From Bin87 sp965204905 (lineage in GTDB: Bacteria > Chloroflexota > Dehalococcoidia > Lucifugimonadales > UBA3495): DNA of 64,000 bases. The position numbers were made by a program, and so were the translations under genes. The stretch covers positions 1,240,001 through 1,304,000 of the forward strand of contig OZ242042.1 in assembly GCA_965204905.1 (NCBI GenBank), written 5' to 3'. Shown piece after piece: positions 1-7,920 of the stretch; position 1 is the stretch's first letter, and each line of letters begins with the position of its first letter. The notes below the pieces were generated by a model. The model was given only the letters and a program-made list of their open reading frames with translations, was not told where the DNA came from and ran no database searches.

Positions 1-279
1 TAAATGCACCGCGCTGATCTGCTTCCCCATGCGCTTCAAATCCTCGGGCGTCCTGGGAGGGGTGAGCGCGAGGGGATGCCGCTGCCCGTTTTCGTCTGGC
101 GGAGTCAGCAGGGTATCCTGCCACTGGGGGTCGAAATGTCGGTCATACCACGCCGCGTATTCATCCACCATCGCGGCCGTGGCCGGGTGGGTCGTCACGT
201 CGGGCACGGCGCCTTCGCCAAGCACCCATACGTCGCGCCCATCGCGCAAGCTCTCTTTGTAGTCGGCTCCTGTCCTCAT
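1..279 (-). CDS. HpaB-type flavin-dependent hydroxylase, N-terminal part
   Basis: The reverse strand is open from an ATG at 279 to the window edge (93 codons); the C-terminal part lies outside. The beginning MRTGADYKESLRDGR and the following TTHPATAAMVDEYAAWYD closely match the N-terminal domain of the 4-hydroxyphenylacetate 3-hydroxylase family (HpaB). These are FADH2-using monooxygenases that hydroxylate phenolic substrates together with a separate flavin reductase. Only the N-terminal helical domain is visible, so the substrate cannot be judged. A flavin-reductase-family protein occurs at 61.3 kb but is too far away to be called its partner. The gene is divergent from the methyltransferase that starts at 439. 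Confidence 0.8.
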   Translation of the reverse strand, partial: MRTGADYKESLRDGRDVWVLGEGAVPDVTTHPATAAMVDEYAAWYDRHFDPQWQDTLLTPPDENGQRHPLALTPPRTPEDLKRMGKQISAVHL

Positions 280-438
280 GCCTCACCGTCCGAAAGATGA
301 CCGGATGCTATGCCTGCCAACCCTCCGGCGTGTTTGCGCTGAAAGGTGCCGGCGTGCACACTATACACTGCGGAGCTCGTGGCGGGTGTCTTCCCCTCGC
401 CCTACCGGCCCCGACAACCCAACAAGGAGGCCAGCGCC

Positions 439-1272
439 GTGAACAGTGGAGACACGGCATCCATCGTTTCTGCCACCAAAGCCTACTACGACGGCCCGGC
501 GGATGAAATCTACCGGACGGTTTGGGGCGACAACCTGCACCTCGGTGTCCCCTGTAGCGAGGGATGTCCCCACCCCGAGGCCATGGAACACACCAACGAG
601 ATCATGGCCGCCGCCGCGCCGTTGGGTTCCGGCGTGCGCGTCCTGGATCTGGGCTGTGGTTACGGGTCCACCGCCCGCTACTTGGCTACAAACTTCGGCT
701 GCCAGGTGACCGGCGTCAACATCAGCGAAAAGGAACTGCAACTCGCCCGCGAGCGTAGCCGGGAGCGCCGCCTCGAGCACCTGCTGTCTTTCGAGTACGG
801 CGACTTTCATTCCCTTGCCTACCCCGACGCTGCCTACGATATTGTCTGGAGCCAGGAGGCCTTCCTTCATGCGGCGGACAAGATCGTCGTCCTGACGGAA
901 TGTCGTCGCGTCCTGCGGCCCGGCGGCTCGCTCATTTTTACCGACATCCTGGTTCGACACGACACGCCCGCAGAGGATCGGGCCAGGATCTACGACCGGG
1001 TCAAGTCGCCGGATATGTGGGACTTGGAAGATTACCGCAATGCCCTGACAAGGCTGGACCTGACTGTAACCCGGGAAGAAGACTGGTCTCATCACGTGGC
1101 GCGCTCCTACGGTTGGGTGCGAGACCGGCTACAGGAGAACCGGGAAAGCCTGTTGCCCCGCGTCAGTGCGGAGACCATTGACCGCACAGTGGATGCCCTG
1201 TCCTTCTGGGTGGACTCGGCTGACGCGGGCAAAATTGGCTGGGCATTCTTCGTTGCAGAGAAACGAGGTTGA
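439..1272 (+). CDS. SAM-dependent methyltransferase, sarcosine/dimethylglycine type
   Basis: A 277-residue class I methyltransferase. The SAM-binding motif I (VLDLGCGYGS, about residues 68-77) is followed by WSQEAFLH (about 137-144) and LRPGGSLIFTDI (about 159-170). This set is characteristic of the glycine/sarcosine/dimethylglycine N-methyltransferases of betaine synthesis, and the N-terminal YYDGPADEIYRTVWG matches their leader. I chose the GTG at 439 because an AAGGAGG Shine-Dalgarno stretch (424-430) sits eight bases upstream; an in-frame GTG at 346 would only add unrelated residues. The natural substrate is uncertain, since related enzymes methylate other small amines. It stands alone between the divergent HpaB-like gene and the tRNA gene. 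Confidence 0.8.
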   Translation: MNSGDTASIVSATKAYYDGPADEIYRTVWGDNLHLGVPCSEGCPHPEAMEHTNEIMAAAAPLGSGVRVLDLGCGYGSTARYLATNFGCQVTGVNISEKELQLARERSRERRLEHLLSFEYGDFHSLAYPDAAYDIVWSQEAFLHAADKIVVLTECRRVLRPGGSLIFTDILVRHDTPAEDRARIYDRVKSPDMWDLEDYRNALTRLDLTVTREEDWSHHVARSYGWVRDRLQENRESLLPRVSAETIDRTVDALSFWVDSADAGKIGWAFFVAEKRG

Positions 1273-1307
1273 CGATTTGGGCCGTCGAAATTCGGGAACC
1301 CCGCCGC

Positions 1308-1335
1308 TTGCGCCTTACCCCGCAAAAGGTATAAT
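1308..1335 (+). promoter_or_regulatory. Promoter of the tRNA-Ile gene
   Basis: A -35-like TTGCGC (1308-1313), a 16-base spacer and a perfect -10 TATAAT (1330-1335) end 15 bases before the first base of the tRNA. This is a convincing sigma-70 type promoter. Confidence 0.75.
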
Positions 1336-1350
1336 GGTAGTCTCTACCGT

Positions 1351-1427
1351 GGGCCTGTAGCTCAGGCGGTTAGAGCGCAGTCCTGATAAGACTGAGGTCG
1401 TTGGTTCGAGTCCATCCAGGCCCACCA
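1351..1427 (+). tRNA. tRNA-Ile (anticodon GAT)
   Basis: A complete cloverleaf with the CCA tail encoded (1425-1427). The acceptor stem GGGCCTG (1351-1357) pairs with CAGGCCC (1417-1423). The anticodon stem CAGTC/GACTG is perfect and encloses the loop CTGATAA with anticodon GAT at 1385-1387. The T loop is TTCGAGT. The second pair of the T stem reads T-T instead of a Watson-Crick pair, a small oddity that should not stop function. It decodes AUC and AUU. No rRNA genes lie next to it, so it is not part of an rRNA spacer here. Confidence 0.96.
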
Positions 1428-1434
1428 GAGAGTT

Positions 1435-1490
1435 TCGCCCAGTAAGTATGGGCGATTTGATACCCCCAATCCAACATGAGCGGGGGTTTT
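1435..1490 (+). terminator. Probable terminator region after tRNA-Ile
   Basis: Two stem-loops follow the tRNA. TCGCCCA (1435-1441) pairs with TGGGCGA (1449-1455) and is followed by a T-rich stretch. CCCCC (1463-1467) pairs with GGGGG (1482-1486) and is followed by TTTT. Either could end the tRNA transcript; the second has a rather large loop. Confidence 0.55.
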
Positions 1491-1527
1491 CGCTTATCAG
1501 CAACCCATGCAGCCAACGGAGTCGCGG

Positions 1528-1965
1528 ATGACAACCCCGGAATACTCCAGCACCGGAGTCCGGCTCCTTTCCGGCGGCAATCCGCAGATCGCCAAGGCCG
1601 ACGGCGACGCCCCCGTGCAGCAGTACATCGCTGCCATGCCCGGCTGGAAAAGCGATTTGGGCCGCCGCATCGACGACCTCATCGTCCGCACCGTGCCCGA
1701 CGTGCGCAAGGCAGTGCGGTGGAACTCGCCCTGGTACGGCGTCGAGGGCGAAGGCTGGTTCCTCAGCTACCACGTCTTCACCCGCTACGTGAAGGTAACC
1801 TTCCTCAACGGCGCGTCCCTGGATCCAGCCCCACACGGCGCCGGCAAAGACCCGGATTCGCGCTGGGTCGATATCTACGAAGACCAACTGGACGAGGAGC
1901 AGATGGCGAAGTGGGTGCGTCAGGCAGCGGCGCTGCCGGGCTGGCGCGGCTTCGACAAACTCTAA
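1528..1965 (+). CDS. DUF1801-family protein
   Basis: A small cytoplasmic protein of 145 residues. The pattern VQQYIAAMPGWKSDLGRRID, then VRKAVRWNSPWYGVEGEGWF, then YVKVTFLNG matches the DUF1801 (YdhG-like) family, which has a frataxin-like fold and no firmly established reaction. The ATG at 1528 is preferred over 1507 because a CGGAG Shine-Dalgarno-like stretch lies just upstream of it. The C-terminal LPGWRGFDKL is usual for the family. It is a single-gene unit between the tRNA terminator region and the Eis-like gene. Confidence 0.75.
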   Translation: MTTPEYSSTGVRLLSGGNPQIAKADGDAPVQQYIAAMPGWKSDLGRRIDDLIVRTVPDVRKAVRWNSPWYGVEGEGWFLSYHVFTRYVKVTFLNGASLDPAPHGAGKDPDSRWVDIYEDQLDEEQMAKWVRQAAALPGWRGFDKL

Positions 1966-2089
1966 ATCCGAAGCGTTCCCACTTCCGATCTGTCTGGTAA
2001 GCAGTGCGGCGCTCTTTGCAGCCGGTAGCGCATCCCCTTGCAATCCGTTATATTCTGCGCGATTCCTAAACGCCGGGAGCGCGCATACC

Positions 2090-3280
2090 ATGCTGGAACT
2101 GAGGAACGTCACCCACGACGAGTTTGAGCGGTGGATGCGCACGGAATCCCGCGCCCATGGCAACCGCTTCAACCACGATCCCGACGAACTGCGTCCTCAC
2201 TTTGATTTGACCCGCACCATTGCCGTGCTTGAGGACGGCCAGATCGTCGGCGGGGCGCACTCCCACTTACTGGAGATGTCCGTACCCGGCGGCGTTGCCA
2301 CTGTCGCCGGCGTGTCCAATGTAGAGGTCCAGCCCACCCACACCCGGCGCGGCATTATGACGCAGATGATGCGCCACCAGATTGACGGCATCCACGAGCG
2401 GGGCGAACCCCTGGCCGCGCTGTTCGCCACGGAGAGCGCCATCTACGGGCGGTTCGGCTACGGCGTCGGGTCGGTGCATGAGCAGTGGAGCATCGAAAAA
2501 GCGCACAACGCTTACACCCGTCGCTTCGACAGCCCGGGCCATATCACCTTCATAGATCCGGCGGACATCGGCAAGGAACTGCCCGACGTGATGCGGCGCA
2601 GTACCCAGGGCCGGCCGGCCGTGTTCCAGCGCGCCCCCCACCACTGGGACCGGGATGCCCGGGATCCGATTCACTTTCAGGGCGGCTCAGGTGGCGTATT
2701 CTACGCCGCCTATGTTGAGGACGGCCGCATCGACGGCTACGTGAACTACCGCACCCAACGGCCCACGGTGATTGTGAACGAACTCATGGCCGCAACTCCC
2801 GAGGCCAGCGCGGCGCTGTGGCGGTTCTGCTTCGACTTGGACCTCTACGAACGCACCGAGGCCATCAAGCGCCCGGTGGACGACCCAATGCCCTGGATGC
2901 TGGCCGACCCGCGTCGCCTGCAACGGTCAACCCGTGACGGCCTCTGGATACGTATCGTGGACGTCGCCGCCGCGCTGGAACTGCGCCAGTACCTCGCCAA
3001 CGACCGGATAACCCTACGGGTGATGGATGACTTCTGCTCGTGGAACGCGGTCTGCTTCGAACTCGAAGGTTCCCGGGAGGGCGCGACCTGCCGGCCCACG
3101 TCCGGCTCACCGGATCTGACCATTACCGTCGCCGGCTTGGCGTCCGCTTACATGGGTGCCGCCACCTTTACCACCCTGACGAACGCCGGCTTGGTGGACG
3201 AGCACACCCACAGCGCACTGCTCCGCGCTGACCGCATGTTTGCGGTCCACCTCAAACCCTGGACGCCGTACAACTTTTAA
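2090..3280 (+). CDS. Eis-like GNAT N-acetyltransferase
   Basis: A 396-residue protein with the three-part layout of the Eis family. It has an N-terminal GNAT domain whose acetyl-CoA loop is seen in VEVQPTHTRRGIMTQMM (about 78-94), a second atypical GNAT domain, and a C-terminal sterol-carrier-like domain ending in the free carboxyl group that acts in catalysis in known members. ATESAIYGRFGYGVGS (about 123-138) is a family hallmark. Eis enzymes acetylate lysine residues or aminoglycosides; the substrate here is unknown. The preceding intergenic region holds a TATATT at 2049-2054 that could serve as a -10 box. A short palindromic repeat follows the stop. Confidence 0.85.
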   Translation: MLELRNVTHDEFERWMRTESRAHGNRFNHDPDELRPHFDLTRTIAVLEDGQIVGGAHSHLLEMSVPGGVATVAGVSNVEVQPTHTRRGIMTQMMRHQIDGIHERGEPLAALFATESAIYGRFGYGVGSVHEQWSIEKAHNAYTRRFDSPGHITFIDPADIGKELPDVMRRSTQGRPAVFQRAPHHWDRDARDPIHFQGGSGGVFYAAYVEDGRIDGYVNYRTQRPTVIVNELMAATPEASAALWRFCFDLDLYERTEAIKRPVDDPMPWMLADPRRLQRSTRDGLWIRIVDVAAALELRQYLANDRITLRVMDDFCSWNAVCFELEGSREGATCRPTSGSPDLTITVAGLASAYMGAATFTTLTNAGLVDEHTHSALLRADRMFAVHLKPWTPYNF

Positions 3281-3293
3281 GGTGTGTCCTAAA

Positions 3294-3330
3294 CTCCCTC
3301 TCCCTGAATGGGAGAGGGTTGGGGTGAGGG
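3294..3330. repeat. CCCTCTCCC-type palindromic repeat, copy 1
   Basis: CTCCCTCTCCC faces GGGAGAGGG across a five-base loop, followed by TTGGGGTGAGGG. The same element recurs at 26564, 48007 and (reversed) 58761. It sits between convergent genes and could act as a terminator. Confidence 0.8.
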
Positions 3331-3390
3331 TCGATAGCGAGATAGTGCCACACCCTCATCGGCCGCGAATTTACTCGCTCCTTCCGGTCG

Positions 3391-3816
3391 TTAGTCCCCC
3401 GGGGCATCGTAGCTTAGCATCCAGTTGACGCCGAACTTGTCGGTGCACATCCCGAAGTACGCGCCCCAGAACATATCGGCCGGAGGCATCGCCACGTTTC
3501 CGCCCTCGGACAAACCGGCAAACAGTCGGTCGGTGTCTTCCCTGCTGTCCGTCGAAACGCTGACTGAGTAGTTGTTGCCAACATTGGGCGGCGGCCCGAA
3601 GGCAGAGGTAGTGTCGCTGCCCATCAGCACACTGTCGCCGATGTTCAACGACACGTGCATGATCAGGTCTTTTTCGTTGTCAGGAACCGGCGGCATATCG
3701 GCCGGCCCGTCTGCAAAGGTCGCTATCCAGGAGAATTCGCCGCCAAACACCGAGCGGTAGAACTCAAAAGCCTCGCGGCAGTTATCTCCAAAATGCAGAT
3801 ACGTGTTCAGTTGCAT
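3391..3816 (-). CDS. VOC-family protein, PhnB-like
   Basis: A 141-residue single VOC (vicinal oxygen chelate) domain protein. The beginning MQLNTYLHFGDNCREAFEFY and VLMGSDTT, then ADMFWGAYFGMCTDKFGVNW near the end, are typical of the PhnB/YdcJ-type VOC subfamily, often labelled 3-demethylubiquinone methyltransferase-like although no methyl transfer is implied. The ATG at 3816 is chosen because the family's conserved N-terminus starts there and AGGAG precedes it. It begins seven bases after the stop of the HIBADH-family gene, so the two are probably one transcript. Metal and substrate are unknown. Confidence 0.8.
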   Translation of the reverse strand: MQLNTYLHFGDNCREAFEFYRSVFGGEFSWIATFADGPADMPPVPDNEKDLIMHVSLNIGDSVLMGSDTTSAFGPPPNVGNNYSVSVSTDSREDTDRLFAGLSEGGNVAMPPADMFWGAYFGMCTDKFGVNWMLSYDAPGD

Positions 3817-3823
3817 TGGTCTT

Positions 3824-4780
3824 CTACTCCTCATCATCCGGGTGCGTCGTGATGAACCGCCCGGCACGGGCCGGGTCAATATGCGGCGCGCGCACTTCTA
3901 CCCCGGCCTGTTCCTCCTGCAGTCGCACCGTGACGCTGCTGTCCGATTCCGCCCAGCCTCGGTTCATCGCCTGCAACGCAATCTGCTCCGCCAGCGTGGA
4001 CATGGGCATTGGCACGTCGTATTCCCGTGCCAGTTCCGTGGCCAGCGAAATGTCCTTGTAGGCCAGGTTCAGCGCGAAGCTGGCCGGCTCGAACTCGCCG
4101 CGGAACATCGTGCGTACCAGCCCCTCGTGCAAGACGCGCATCCGACCCAGCGATCCCCGGCGGACGCACTCCCATAGGGCTTCCGGTTCCACGCCGGCCT
4201 TCACCCCCAGGGTCAGCCCCTCGGCGATGGCCTGCCGCACGCTGTGGCCGATCATGTTATGCACCAGCTTAGCCACGCTCCCCGCGCCGATCTCGCCCGC
4301 GTAGAACACCTTGTCTCCAAAGGAGTCCAAAATCGGTTTCACCCGGTCGAACACTTCCCGCTCGCCGCCGACCATCACCGCCAGGTTTCCCGATGCTGCG
4401 CCCGTCTTGCCGCCGCTCACCGGCGCATCCAGCACGTGGCAGCCCTTGGCCCGGAACTTCGGCTCGATCTGGCGGATCAGCGTCGGCCGGCTCGACGACA
4501 GGTCGATGTACACGCTCCCCGGTTTGATGCCTTCCAGAACGCCCTCCGCTCCGGTCGATACGGCTTCAACCTCATACGGCCCAGGCAGCGACGTAAACGT
4601 CACGTCGCTGCCTGCCGCTACCTCAGCCGGCGTGTTCGCCAGGCGGGCCCCGCCTTCCAGCAGCGGTAGCGCGGCTTCCTCCCGAAGATCGTAAACGATC
4701 ATTGGATAGCCGGCCCGCTGTATGTTCGCCGACATGCCTCCGCCCATGTTGCCCAGTCCGATGAATCCCACGGTTTCCAT
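3824..4780 (-). CDS. NAD(P)-dependent oxidoreductase, 3-hydroxyisobutyrate dehydrogenase family
   Basis: A 318-residue beta-hydroxyacid dehydrogenase. GLGNMG (8-13) is the dinucleotide-binding loop, DAPVSGGKTGAASGNLAVMVGG (broken in two by residue 128) holds the substrate-binding signature at about 118-139, and the catalytic lysine is K171 in KLVHNMIG. Family members oxidise 3-hydroxyisobutyrate or reduce tartronate semialdehyde, succinic semialdehyde or similar; the sequence alone does not decide which. It is the first gene of a two-gene unit with the VOC protein and is divergent from the alcohol dehydrogenase at 5048, with a 267-base promoter region between them. Confidence 0.85.
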   Translation of the reverse strand: METVGFIGLGNMGGGMSANIQRAGYPMIVYDLREEAALPLLEGGARLANTPAEVAAGSDVTFTSLPGPYEVEAVSTGAEGVLEGIKPGSVYIDLSSSRPTLIRQIEPKFRAKGCHVLDAPVSGGKTGAASGNLAVMVGGEREVFDRVKPILDSFGDKVFYAGEIGAGSVAKLVHNMIGHSVRQAIAEGLTLGVKAGVEPEALWECVRRGSLGRMRVLHEGLVRTMFRGEFEPASFALNLAYKDISLATELAREYDVPMPMSTLAEQIALQAMNRGWAESDSSVTVRLQEEQAGVEVRAPHIDPARAGRFITTHPDDEE

Positions 4781-4946
4781 AGTACAGTTTCACTCCGTTG
4801 TTTCCGCGCGCGGCGGGTGGTTGCGGACAGTATAACTACCCCCAATCCGAGTGTCACAATCCCGCTGCTCCGACGGTATGGACATTCGGGCACGGATGCG
4901 CCCGCAGCAGTCTGCCAGTTCCCAAAACCCGCGCCGGGTTCCGGGT

Positions 4947-4976
4947 CTGGCAGGATTACGCTGGGTAATCTACAAT
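4947..4976 (+). promoter_or_regulatory. Possible promoter for the alcohol dehydrogenase gene
   Basis: CTGGCA (4947-4952) and TACAAT (4971-4976) are 18 bases apart and lie about 70 bases upstream of the TTG start at 5048. The -10 box is good and the -35 box weak. Confidence 0.35.
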
Positions 4977-5047
4977 GGTCGAACGTTTAAATTTAATGCG
5001 CTGCGCTCGCGCAAATAGCCGCGCAGACCCGTCGGGAGGGACATACG

Positions 5048-6148
5048 TTGAAGGTTAAAGCTGCTGTTTTGTGGGAAGTAGGTCAGCCGTTGGACATCTG
5101 CGAGGTTGACCTTGATGAGCCCAAGGCTGGCGAGGTGCTGGTTAAAATCGGCGCGGCGGGCGTCTGCCGCAGCGATCGCCACTTTATGCACGGCGACGCT
5201 CCCATCGCCATCCCGGTGGTGCTGGGACACGAGGGCGCCGGCACCGTGGTCCAGACCGGTCCCGGCGTCACGCTCGCCAGCGAAGGCGATCAGGTGATTC
5301 TTTCCTTCGTGCCCGCCTGCGGTCGCTGCCGGTCGTGTCTGGAGGGCCACAGCAATCTCTGCGATCTGCACGCCGCCACCGGCGCCAATCTTCTCGATGG
5401 CACCACCCGCCTCCACGCTGCCGGCAAGGACATCCATCACATGGGCAAGGTCGCCTGCTTCGCCGAGTACGCGGTGATCCCCGAAACGGGCGTCGTTCCC
5501 GTCACAGATAACCTGCCCATGGACAAGGCCGCGATGATTGGATGCTCGGTTACCACCGGTGTTGGCGCGGCCCTCTACAGCGCGGAAATCAAGGCCGGCA
5601 GCACGGTGGCCGTCATCGGGTGCGGCGGCGTCGGACTCAACGTCATCATGGGCGCGGCCCTGGCCAACGCCGCTCAGATCATCGCCGTGGACATTCGTGA
5701 GGCGCAGCTCGAGTTCGCCATGCGCTTCGGCGCAACCCACATGGTGAACGCCGCCGATCAGGACCCGGTCCAGCAGGTGAGAAATCTCACCGGCGGACGC
5801 GGAGCCGACTATACCTTTGAAGTGTTCGGCGGCGCGGACACCACCAAGGCCGCCTACGACATGGCCGCCAAACGGGGCATCGTAACCGTCGTCGGCATCG
5901 CCCCATGGGGACAGGAAGCCGCCATCAACGCCGTTGACTTGGTGCGCAATGAAAAGACACTACGCGGTTCCTACTACGGCTCCGCCCGCTCTCGCACCGA
6001 CATGCCGGTAATGGTGGACATGTACCGCTCCGGCAAGCTGAACCTGGATGACCTCGTGGTGCGCCACTATACCCTGGACCAGATCAACGAAGCCTACGAT
6101 GACCTGGACAACGGCGAAATCGGACGCGGCGCGATCATGTTCGACTAG
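5048..6148 (+). CDS. Zinc-dependent alcohol dehydrogenase (MDR family)
   Basis: A 366-residue medium-chain dehydrogenase. The catalytic zinc ligands are visible as C40 and the pair H61-E62 in LGHEGAGTV. The structural zinc site is formed by C91, C94, C97 and C105. GCGGVGLN (about 196-203) is the NAD-binding loop and VDIRE ends the second beta strand, favouring NAD. Length and layout match class III-like alcohol dehydrogenases that act on alcohols or hydroxymethyl adducts. Translation starts at TTG (5048) behind a GGGAGGG Shine-Dalgarno stretch; there is no ATG nearby at the conserved N-terminus. Confidence 0.9.
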   Translation: MKVKAAVLWEVGQPLDICEVDLDEPKAGEVLVKIGAAGVCRSDRHFMHGDAPIAIPVVLGHEGAGTVVQTGPGVTLASEGDQVILSFVPACGRCRSCLEGHSNLCDLHAATGANLLDGTTRLHAAGKDIHHMGKVACFAEYAVIPETGVVPVTDNLPMDKAAMIGCSVTTGVGAALYSAEIKAGSTVAVIGCGGVGLNVIMGAALANAAQIIAVDIREAQLEFAMRFGATHMVNAADQDPVQQVRNLTGGRGADYTFEVFGGADTTKAAYDMAAKRGIVTVVGIAPWGQEAAINAVDLVRNEKTLRGSYYGSARSRTDMPVMVDMYRSGKLNLDDLVVRHYTLDQINEAYDDLDNGEIGRGAIMFD

Positions 6149-6258
6149 ACGCGACTCAAACCCGGAACAATGGGGTGGAGGCAAACAGATTTGCCTTCAT
6201 CCACTCAACTGCCCACGGTGCCAACGGACTGCTCATAACGAAAGGAGGGTAAGGAACC

Positions 6259-6597
6259 ATGGAGATTACGCTTACCCTTTGGCAACTTACCGGCGTCGTA
6301 GTTGCTTCCGTAGTGGGCATCGCTACCATCATCAGCTTGCTGATTGCATCGGGAATCAGGATCGGCAAATTCACTACCCGGGACGACCTGGACAGAACCA
6401 GCGAACAGCTGGAAAAGAAAATCACGTTGGAGTCTGAACGGCTGGAAAAGAAAATCGACGACAACAATGAAAAAGTCCTTGCGGCAATACAAAATCTTGG
6501 CGACCGCCTTGAGACTGCCATACTGGAGCATACTCACGACGAAGACGGTATAGCAGTATTCAGGCGGCACCCACAGATGGTGGACGTCGGAGATTAG
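6259..6597 (+). CDS. Hypothetical membrane-anchored coiled-coil protein
   Basis: A 112-residue protein that I do not recognise. Residues about 8-33 form one hydrophobic segment rich in V, I and A. Residues about 40-90 are charged and show a heptad pattern (LEKKITLESERLEKKI), so an N-terminal membrane anchor with a cytoplasmic coiled coil is likely. A strong Shine-Dalgarno stretch (AAAGGAGGG, 6240-6248) supports the ATG at 6259. A similar layout, with a membrane segment followed by a coiled coil, recurs in the unrelated small protein at 53235. It lies between the alcohol dehydrogenase and the selenoprotein candidate. Confidence 0.6.
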   Translation: MEITLTLWQLTGVVVASVVGIATIISLLIASGIRIGKFTTRDDLDRTSEQLEKKITLESERLEKKIDDNNEKVLAAIQNLGDRLETAILEHTHDEDGIAVFRRHPQMVDVGD

Positions 6598-6649
6598 CCG
6601 CAGGCCAGTAATCTGCATACCGTGGCATTCTCGGTTGAGGAGAATTGAT

Positions 6650-7852
6650 ATGCCCCGTCTGGAAATCTTGTCCGAAGTCCAACGCCAGATGTTGCAGTTT
6701 TTCCCCTGCATGGAATCCGACGATGTGCCTTGGTCTCCGCTGCAAAAGCCCCTGACGGAAAGCACCGTCGCCATCGTAACTACCGCCGGCCTGCACCTGC
6801 GCGACGACAAGCCCTTCAACCGCGATCATCCCGGCGGAGAGTCAACCTACCGCGTCCTGCCCAGCGACTCCAACAACGCCGACATCGTCCAGAGCCACTT
6901 CAGCATCGGTTTTGACCGCACCGCCATCTATCGGGACATCAATATCACGTATCCCATCGACCGGATGCGTGAACTGGCGGCAAAGGGAACCATCAAGGCA
7001 TTGGCGCCTAATAACTACTCCTTCATGGGCGCTCTGCGCGACTGCACTATGGTTGCAGAGCAAACGGGGCCTGAAGTAGCCCAACGCCTCAAGGACGAGA
7101 GAGTTGACCTCGTTTTCCTGACCCCCACTTGACCCCTCTGCACGCACGCCGTGAGCGTGCTGGCCAGGGTCTTCGAGTCGGCTGGGCTCACCACGGTTTC
7201 CATAGTGTTGGTGCGCGAACACGCCGAGCGAGTGCGTCCGCCTCGCGCCCTGTGGGTGCCGTTCTACTTCGGCTACGCCCTCGGCAAGCCGGACGACCCT
7301 GAGTTTCAGCATCAGGTTATCTCCGCCGCTCTGTCCACGCTCGACGCCGAAGCCGGCCCTGTGCTGGTCGATTATCCAGAGGACGCCGGCCCAATTGGAT
7401 TGCCCCAGGCGTCGGAGCTTTCGACCACCGAAACCAACGGCAGCGTAAAGTCGCTGGACGCCGCCGGCGAAATCACCGCCCTGCGCGGTTATTACGAGCG
7501 CTGGCAGGAACAGCGCGGCCATACTGCCGTCGGCATTACCGGCATACCCCAGCGCCGGTTCCGCGGCATCATCCGGTTCCTGGAAGCCTACGCCGAGAGC
7601 GACGACGCTGACATGGACGAACGGCCGGCCGACGTTTCGGTGCCTCAGTTTGCTCGGTACTGCGCCGACGACCTCAAGGCGTTCTGCTACGAAGCGCGCA
7701 TGGCCCAGCGACCGAACGACAACGAAACGGACATCCACCGCTGGTTCTGGGGCGAAACTGCGGTGGGTACCCTCATCGACAGCATCACCCAGCGCCTGAA
7801 CGCCACCGGGGACGCCAAGCTACAAGCGACGGCATACGGCCTCTCCCGGTAG
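6650..7852 (+). CDS. Probable selenoprotein: GrdB/PrdB-like reductase with in-frame TGA
   Basis: Two open stretches in the same frame are separated only by TGA at 7130-7132. Read through, they give a 400-residue protein with selenocysteine at position 161. The context LTPT-U-PLCTHAVSVLARVFE matches the U-x-x-C site of the glycine/sarcosine/betaine/D-proline reductase selenoprotein B family, where the Sec lies before a C-T dipeptide and an amphipathic helix. Family sequence continues on both sides (for example FDRTAIYRDINITYPIDRM before it and LWVPFYFGYALGKP after it). The ATG at 6650 follows GAGGAG. Real substrate and partners are unknown, and no grdA, grdC or prdA is nearby. A sequencing error or a true nonsense mutation is the alternative, but both are less likely because TGA falls exactly on the redox residue. 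Confidence 0.85.
7130..7171 (+). promoter_or_regulatory. Candidate bacterial SECIS element of the GrdB-like gene
   Basis: Directly after the TGA, GCACGC (7140-7145) pairs perfectly with GCGTGC (7155-7160) around a nine-base loop. A lower stem is possible between GACCC (7131-7135, including part of the TGA) and GGGTC (7167-7171). Bacterial SECIS hairpins lie in this position, inside the coding region. Loop bases differ from the E. coli fdhF element, which is common between lineages. Confidence 0.55.
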
Positions 7853-7881
7853 CTGCTCCGGATGTGCCACGAATGACCGAC

Positions 7882-7914
7882 GGGGGCCTTTGAACAATGG
7901 CCCCCATCCTTTCT
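7882..7914 (+). terminator. Intrinsic terminator between convergent genes
   Basis: GGGGGCC (7882-7888) pairs with GGCCCCC (7899-7905), followed by ATCCTTTCT. It lies between the stop of the GrdB-like gene and the stop of the convergent MscS gene. Confidence 0.65.
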
Positions 7915-7920
7915 GTCTGC

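Noticed and set aside
1315..2172. A 285-codon reverse frame across the tRNA and DUF1801 gene
   Set aside because: It would run through a clear tRNA gene and its terminators and ignores the DUF1801 family match on the forward strand.
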